From the NCBI GenBank assembly GCA_037074615.1, contig JAYWLJ010000075.1, forward strand, positions 684,501 through 748,500: a stretch of 64,000 bases of DNA. The letters are read 5' to 3'. This DNA is from Leucaena leucocephala (Eukaryota; Streptophyta; Magnoliopsida; Fabales; Fabaceae). Made by a program: the position numbers and the translations under genes. Of this stretch, positions 57,259-64,000 are shown piece after piece. Numbering within the stretch: the first letter of the stretch is position 1; every line of letters begins with the position of its first letter. Below the pieces are notes generated by a model. That model did no database searches. It had not been told where the DNA came from and saw nothing but the letters and a program-made list of their open reading frames with translations.

Positions 57259-58408
57259 ATGAATCCTATGTATACGGCGTTCCTAATCCTCTTCGTGATA
57301 ACTTCGTCACCGAATTTTCAAGCACAGGTCAAATCTCAGTTCGTGCCCCCTAGATAACTTCAGCAACGAAGGAGCATGGCAGTTCTTGCAGGCAAGCATT
57401 GGCATATCAGCGACGCACATGCAACTTAGAAACGACAAAGTTATCATGTTTGACCGTACAGATTTTGGCCCCTCCAACATCTCCCTTCCCGACGGTCGTT
57501 GCAGGACGGGTCCCTCCGACACTGCTCTCACTCTTGGTTGCACTGCTCACTCTGTCCTTTACGACATTCCCACCAATACCTTCCAACCGTTAAGGGTCCA
57601 GACAGACACTTGGTCTTCCTCTGGTTCTGTTCTCCCTAACGGCACCCTTGTCCAGATCGGTGGCTACAACCCTGGTCAGCTTCGCATTTGCATGTTTACC
57701 TCCTGCAACGGCCAGACCTGTGATTGGGTCGAATTCCCAGATTACTTGTTGGTATGCAACTAATCAAATACTACCTGATGGTCGAATCATGTGGTTGGGG
57801 GAAGAAGACAGTTCAACTACGAATTCTATCCTAGAAACAACCCCACCCAATATTCTTCCTCATCAACGGCGGATCATTTCTCTCTCCCTTTCCTCCAACA
57901 GACTACTGATCCGAACGAAAATAACTTGTACCCTTTCTTGCACCTTTTACCCGACGGAAACGTTTTTATTTTTGCCAATATTCGTTCCATATTGTTTGAC
58001 TATGACCGAAACCTCGTCCTCAAAGAATTTCCTCGCATCCCAGGTGAGGATCCTCGAAACTATCGAAGCACGGGTTAGTCGGTGCTTCTCCCTATAAACG
58101 ATAATAAACCAAGTGTTGAAGCGGAAGTCATGATTTGTGGCGGCGTACCACGAACTTCATTCAATAAAGCCCGTCAGGGGGCCTTCATACAAGCTCTCGC
58201 CACATGTGGACGCCTCAAAGTCACTGAACCGAACTCGAATTGGGTGATGGAGACCATGCCAATGCCCCGAGTACTGGGCTACACGTTACTCCTCCCAACC
58301 GGGGACGTCATTATCATCAACGGAGCAGGGCTAGGCACCGCCGGGTGGGAACACGGCCGTGGGGCTGTACTTTCTCTGGTCATATATCGGCCTTCTGAGG
58401 AGGACTAG
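57259..58408 (+). pseudogene. Glyoxal oxidase / galactose oxidase-like pseudogene
   Basis: The order of motifs is that of plant glyoxal oxidases (copper-radical enzymes, secreted, oxidising aldehydes with H2O2 production): signal-peptide-like MNPMYTAFLILFVI, then WQFLQASIGISATHMQL, VIMFDRTDFGPSN, GCTAHSVLYD, WSSSGSVLPNGTLVQIGGYN, ILPDGRI, GGRRQFNYEFYP, HLLPDGNVFIFAN, VEAEVMICGGVPRTSF and TGDVIIINGAGLGTAGW. The frame changes near 57350, between about 57740 and 57765, and again near 57790. A TAG at 58076-58078 sits where a Ser is expected (STG-stop-SVLLP). The reading ends at TAG 58406-58408, so the C-terminal domain (DUF1929) is absent; full-length proteins have about 550 residues. No introns are needed. 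It is clearly non-functional unless several sequence errors are present. Confidence 0.88.
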
Positions 58409-59081
58409 CGGTTGCGGTTCAGTGTAATGTCAACTATTTCGAGGCCTAGAGAAAAAAAATATTATATAAATATCATTTTATGCCATTTGACTTCTCTTTG
58501 CTAGGCAAAATATCAAGTTTAGAGTTGGTGCATTTAAAAACGTCGCTGTATGTTTTTTGTCCGGTGAGGCTTGCTTGCAAAGCCTAATCTAACTCACTCC
58601 ATTTTTTTTTTAGAAGCAAAATGTTGCTATTCAATAGCAAGTAAAAATTTGGCTAATCTTCGAATATAAACCCTGGCTAAAATGGGAATTAAAGTTAAAA
58701 AATCGGATATAAATAAACAGCGCGTGTGACGTGTACACGGGCATCCACGTAATCATAAATGGACCGCGAGTTGTCGTGGCAAAGTGTAGTTGGTGGGTTT
58801 ATTTTGCGCGGGGTCTATATCATTTCCGTAATTTCGAGGAGAAGTATGACCCTTTTGATTAGACGCCCTCACTTGTTCTACCGCGTTAAGTTGTCGGCTT
58901 TCCCTCCTTTTAGTTTCCTCTCTAGTCTGGAGTCTTGACCCATCCTTTCCGAGAGGCCGGTATTAAGAAAATTAAGAACGAGTACGGAAGCGGAGAGTTC
59001 CAAATGAACTACTAAACTGAAGATACAGTGAGAGAAGTGTCTCATTTGACCGTTGAGTGAGGGAGAGAATTCGTACTCAAA
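58409..59081 (+). promoter_or_regulatory. Upstream region of the EDR1-like gene
   Basis: This is the probable promoter and leader of the EDR1-like kinase. No TATA box is assigned. The last 200 bases are purine-rich (GAGAGAAG, GAGGGAGAGAATTC). Confidence 0.35.
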
Positions 59082-62000
59082 ATGAAGAACATTTTCAAGA
59101 AGCTTCACAAAGGGAGCAACCACGACCCTAATCGATCCAATGAAACACCGGCTTCCGTCGCATCACCTTCTGCTGCCTCAGATCTACGTACTGCACCCCT
59201 TCAAAGCTCTGCCCCCTCTCCGGCCAGTCCCTCTTCATTGTCTCCCTCCACGGCACCGGCTGGTGCTTCTCAACCCCAACCAGCTACGCCCAATCGACAG
59301 GACTATTTTTCGTCAGAGGAGGAATATCAGGTTCAGCTTGCCCTAGCCATCAGCGCTTCCAAGTCCGATTTTCGGGATGATCCTGAGAAGGATCAGATCC
59401 GAGCGGCAACACTGCTGAGCTTGGGAGGCCGTCGAATTGATTCAGCAAGGAATCATGATGAAGTGGCGAAGGCGCTGTCCCGACAGTACTGGGTAAGTTC
59501 GGTTCTGGTCACGAAAATTCAATTTTTGTAACTGAAATGATGACATGAATCAAGAGTTTATGCTGAATGGTTTGTATTGATGTTAATTAGGGTTTTTGAA
59601 TTCTATAATTGAGTTTCTCATGTAGTAAACTGTGTAATGGAGCTTACATTTCGGGCTTTAGTGAGCGTAAGGCTAGTGATTGGTGTGAAACTGCGGATTA
59701 CGGATTGTATCTTGGCCATTTGGTGCATCCAGAAAACTGAATGATCTGTTGAGACAAGAAATAAATAAAGCTGACAGAACTATGAAAAGTCAGAAACTTA
59801 ATTTAGCTTTTTATTCGAGTCTTTAAAATTCTGAAATTGGAGTGTCACTCAACAAGCTAACGTTGTTGTGTAAGTGAGCTTAGAATTGAATTCTTCATGT
59901 TGTACTGTTGATTGAACTAGTTAAAATGTGTAATTGGTGAACCTTGAACTCTTGCTACTTTTTTCTGTCGCCATCGCCCCCTCTCCATATTTTTCTGATT
60001 CGGGTTGTCATGCATCTTTCTCTTGACCAGGAATACAATGTGCTTGACTATGAGGAGAAAGTAGTTGATGGTTTTTATGATGTATATGGTCTTTCTACTG
60101 ATTCATCAATGCAAGGAAAGATGCCCTCTCTGGAAGACCTTGAAGCAAATGCGGAAAATTCAAGTTTTGAAGTTGTCATAGTGAATCAAGCAATTGATCC
60201 TGCCCTGGAGGAGTTGGTGCAAATTGCACAATGTGTAGCATTAGATTGTCCTGTCACTGATGTTGGTATTTTGGTGCAAAGACTGGCTGAACTTGTTACA
60301 GGGCATATGGGTGGCCCTGTAAAGGATGCTAATATTATATTAGCAAGATGGACAGAACGAAGTACAGAGCTACGGACGTCTCTTCAGACAAGTATATTGC
60401 CTATAGGGTCCATAAATGTTGGCCTATCCAGGCATCGAGCTCTGCTTTTCAAGGTCAGCATTTGGGCTCTTTGTGATTGAATTCTCTTGAGCCATAATTT
60501 GATATTTGATGATATACTATTCTATAGTCTAGTTATCATTATTGCAAACCCGTGGTATGTCCATATTATTGAAATTTATTGAAGATGATTTCTGATTGCT
60601 TTTCAATTTACTTTAAACAGTTTGTAAAAGAAATCAATAATGAAATTGATTAAAATCCAAAACAAATAAAATTATGTTATTCATCTGATATAGAATCACA
60701 TTGAGTAAAGTTTACCCTGCTAGGCCACTTTGAGAAAGTTCTACCAAATAAAGTTTGCTTGAATAATCAGAGTATAGGTCAGGTGGGCCCGTTATTATTT
60801 CTGGTAAAACTATTTTTGTTATAGCACATGGAAAATAAATATTTTAAATTATTTAGTGTTCTTGGGTCATAGACGATTATATTAAGGTTCTCTATTAATG
60901 CTACCAAGATCTTCAGACATTCGTGTAGTCCTTTGAACATCCCACCTTTTGACTTGTTGGCTGCATGATGCAACTTGTTTTTGTGCATGTAGGTATTGTC
61001 TGACAACATCAAGATGCCTTGTAGACTGGTAAAAGGTAGTCATTACACTGGTGTTGAGGATGATGCTGTCAACATTATAAAGTTGGAGGATGAAAGGTTA
61101 TAGTGTTTGTTATTCTTTGATTTGTAAATCTATTTCCTGTTCTTGTTTTTCGTGCACATGAACAAGTGTATGCGCAGTTATTTCATGGTGTGGTATTTTG
61201 GCAGTTGTTCTCGTTCAACATGGCATTAATATATCCTTTTCTGCTTTCAGGGAGTTTTTGGTTGATCTTATGGCTGCTCCTGGTACACTTATTCCAACTG
61301 ATATTTTTAATTCTAAAGACCCTTCATTTAAGCCATACAATCCCAAGAATTTTCCAACTCTACAATCCACGAATGACAGTAGATTTTCTTACTCAAGGGC
61401 TATGCCATCTGATGGTGAAGGCAGTAGTCAAAGTTCTGCGATCAGAAATGATTCATTATCATCAAATGTAAGACCATATTTTGGGAAGTCTGATTATATG
61501 TCTTCAAACTTGAGTTCGAGTGGAGAAACTAGTGTTGGTCCTTCCAAGGTTCCTGGTAAAGCAACTTCTAGCCAACTGGACAATTTTCTTCCATCGGCCA
61601 GTAGTTCTCTTTACAAAGGAACTCGTGGGATGAATGCTATTGGTGATGGGACTAGACTGAATGTCAATGTTGTACCATATGGCCAGAATGGTCCAGATGA
61701 CTCTAGGAACCTCTTTGCAGATCTTAACCCATTCCTGATAAAAGGAATGGGTAAGACTGGTGTACATAACAAACCTGTGGAAAATAAAGTTCCTGAACTT
61801 CATAGTACTAAAGAACACAGTTTTTCTGGTCGACCCCCGGTGCCTTTGATGTGGAAGAACCAGTATGCTTACAATGAAGTTCCCAGGAAACTTAACCGTA
61901 ATCCCAATGAATATAACCCTTCTTCATTAGCTTCCAATAGTTCTTCTGTATCAGAAAAAAATGATGTCAATAATTCCAATTCATCATACTATGCAAATAT

Positions 62001-64000
62001 TAATAAAGATAAAGATAGGAGCTCGATGCAAATTATTGGTACAGTATCAGCATCTGGTTCTGGCGATCTGAACAAGGTTGAAGATTTCAATGCTGGATGG
62101 AGCAAAGGGAATGTGGAAAAATCTCAAAACAACATAGTAGATGTTGTCAAAGAAACGGAAAACAATGAAATTGGATTTCATGACTGGAGAAAAAACACTC
62201 ACGACAAATTCATGGGGAGCAATTTGAAACTAAAAGAGCCTGAGAGTACTAGTTCGTCAATTGATTCCATCACAAATAGGGTTGACCAAATCTTGGATGA
62301 TGTAGATGTGGGTGAATGTGAAATTCCTTGGGAGGATCTGGTTCTTGGTGAAAGAATTGGTCTAGGTAATCTGAATAACCTGCTTTTGTTTTCTTGTTGG
62401 AATGTTGTTATTCACTGGGAGGTTGATTTGGTGTTGTTTAGTGTAAGAGTAGCTTATAACATTTGCAAATCAACCATTTGTTAACGTATATTTACTTAGT
62501 AGGTCACTTGACTTCTTACGTGATCATGTGACTTTCAAAATGATGATTTAGTTCTATTCATGCAAGAATGGTTGTAAGGTTGTGGTGAGCTCCACTAGCT
62601 CAAATTCACTTAATTTTCCATATGATATTACTTTGTAAGGATTCAAAGAATTCTTGTGGATCTTTTGTTGTGTTAGTTCAGAGTATCTTTTAATGTTCAT
62701 GTTTTCTTTTAATAGGTTCATATGGCGAGGTATATCAGGCTGACTGGAATGGCACAGTGAGTATCATAATTGCTTTGTGAACTTGATTGGGAAGAATCTT
62801 ATTGTATATTGAATTGGGAAACGATTAAGGGACATATAAAATAAGATGGTGGTGTTACTGTCAAATCTCAACCGGCCCTTGGTACCTCAATTGTTGTTTT
62901 TGCTTGCTACTATTTTCTTTTTCCTGTTGACGCATGTTTCAAGGACTTTCTTTGTATTTTATTTGCTCTATATTTCCTGCAAAATTAGTAATAGCTGCCA
63001 TTAGAGTTTTGTTGCCTTTTCATGGGTGTCTCATCAAATGGCACAAGAAAATGGTCCCTGGCAGTAAGGGAGGTGTTTGGATAGTCTTGCTTGACTAGTA
63101 CATTCTCAGAATTGTCTCATTTTGCTTTATTCAAGACTTTTTCCAAAATGGAATTAATTATATTCTCTTATCTTCTGACTGATGATATGTTAAACTTTCA
63201 GGAGGTTGCTGTGAAGAAGTTTTTAGATCAGGATTTTTCAGGTGCTGCCTTGGCTGAATTCAAAAGAGAAGTAAGCATTAAGTTGGCCTTTTCTGCATCC
63301 AATCACCATTAACGATGATCTAAATGATAATTTCTTAGAAGAAAAATCTAACATGTCCAGAAGATTTCATCTATAAAAGTAAGGAAAAGTTAAAGTGAAC
63401 TGCAATGAAGTTCTGATGCCCAAGGATTAATCATCTGATTTTGGTTGATCTGCCAACCGTGGGTTGAAATTTGATGTTCAACTGAAAACAGTGGCTGGGC
63501 AAACGAATGGTCAAATGGCCTTTATGTCTAACTGTGGTTGATAAATCATAAGAAGATAGAGAATAGTGTTGTTATTAGTAATTAATTAAGGCCAAAATTC
63601 TAATCAATTTTCCATTTGTTTTCTGTAAGGTACGGATAATGCGTAGACTGCGTCATCCTAATGTTGTTCTTTTTATGGGTGCTGTTACTCGACCTCCTAA
63701 TCTCTCAATCATTACAGAGTTTCTTCCTAGGTAAATCTGTGCGCCACCTTTTCTTTTTTGCATTTCTTGAGTTTATACTGTCATTATTGCATCACAAAAT
63801 TATGACCCTATTTGTCCAAACAAGACCAAATACAATAGTGACACACACTTCATATCTGTGTTGGTCTCTAAAGTCTAGAAGGTTGTGGGACGAGGTGAGC
63901 AATTTTATTTACTCTTTTCACAGATATAGCTCTTTTGTCGTTGATGTTTGCACTTAACAGGGGAAGCTTGTACCGAATTCTTCATCGTCCTAATTGTCAG
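59082..64000 (+). CDS. EDR1: EDR1-like Raf-type MAPKKK, exons 1-8, cut by the window end
   Basis: Exons: 59082-59492, 60031-60453, 60993-61096, 61251-62365, 62716-62756, 63202-63270, 63630-63730, 63961 to the window end; 768 codons present. It begins MKNIFKKLHKGSN, like Arabidopsis EDR1, followed by a Ser/Pro/Ala-rich stretch. The EDR1 N-terminal domain runs about 92-340 (DYFSSEEEYQVQLALAISAS, VLDYEEKVVDGFYDVYGLS, LVQRLAELVTGHMGG, RHRALLFKVLSDN, CRLVKGSHYTGVEDDAVNII). A long Ser/Asn-rich linker follows in exon 4. The Raf-like kinase domain starts at CEIPWEDLVLGERIGLG, with SYGEVY across exons 4-5, ATP-binding Lys703 in EVAVKKFL, and RPPNLSIITEFLPRGSLYR. The HRD and DFG motifs lie beyond the window. 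EDR1 restrains salicylate-dependent defence and senescence in Arabidopsis; that role here is inferred from homology. Confidence 0.94.

Overview
The window is nuclear DNA of a flowering plant, almost certainly a eudicot. Evidence: genes split by short GT-AG introns, AT-rich intergenic DNA, many plant-type transposable elements, and protein families with plant-specific architecture (WNK kinase, GeBP/Storekeeper factor, XRN4-type exoribonuclease, SMP-domain LEA protein, EDR1-type Raf kinase). I cannot name the species from sequence alone.

Layout, left to right. 1-2.6 kb: retrotransposon-like AT-rich DNA, a CG-rich minisatellite and an unassigned stretch. 2.7-3.2 kb: EF-hand gene with a stop codon inside its first calcium-binding loop. 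8.1-11.0 kb (+): complete 7-exon WNK kinase. 11.9-13.4 kb: two retroposons and a foldback element. 13.7-16.3 kb (+): complete 5-exon guanosine deaminase. 18.1-19.3 kb (+): intronless GeBP/STK-like transcription factor. 20.7-23.0 kb: retroposon fragments and two Harbinger-like MITEs with a pyrimidine-rich core. 23.4-33.3 kb (-): complete 22-exon XRN4/EIN5-like 5'-3' exoribonuclease; its introns hold an intact TRIM element and a copia relic that itself contains a short retroposon. 33.9-38.7 kb: SINE-rich, mostly gene-free DNA, including three SINEs in tandem. 39.5-43.6 kb: a full-length hAT transposon with 8-bp target duplication whose transposase has one in-frame stop. 47.4-51.2 kb (+): complete 10-exon cytosolic cysteine synthase. 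53.2-54.3 kb: broken partial copy of that gene, hit by a SINE exactly at a splice acceptor. 54.8-56.2 kb (-): 4-exon LEA (D-34/SMP) gene. 57.3-58.4 kb: glyoxal-oxidase-like pseudogene. 59.1 kb to the end (+): first eight exons of an EDR1-like MAPKKK, cut by the window edge in the kinase domain.

The genes are independent transcription units and do not form a pathway or operon. The unifying theme is element activity: one tRNA-derived SINE family (nine copies, called family A here), a second retroposon-like family without an evident tRNA head (about eight copies, family B), a TRIM, a foldback element, MITEs and a hAT element. I found no CRISPR array, defence island or other new gene system. The most noteworthy items are the SINE that duplicated a splice acceptor, family B, the TRIM and nested insertions in XRN4 introns, and the near-intact hAT element. 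All exon boundaries were placed by hand from reading frame, GT-AG sites and remembered family sequences; no alignment or database search was run.
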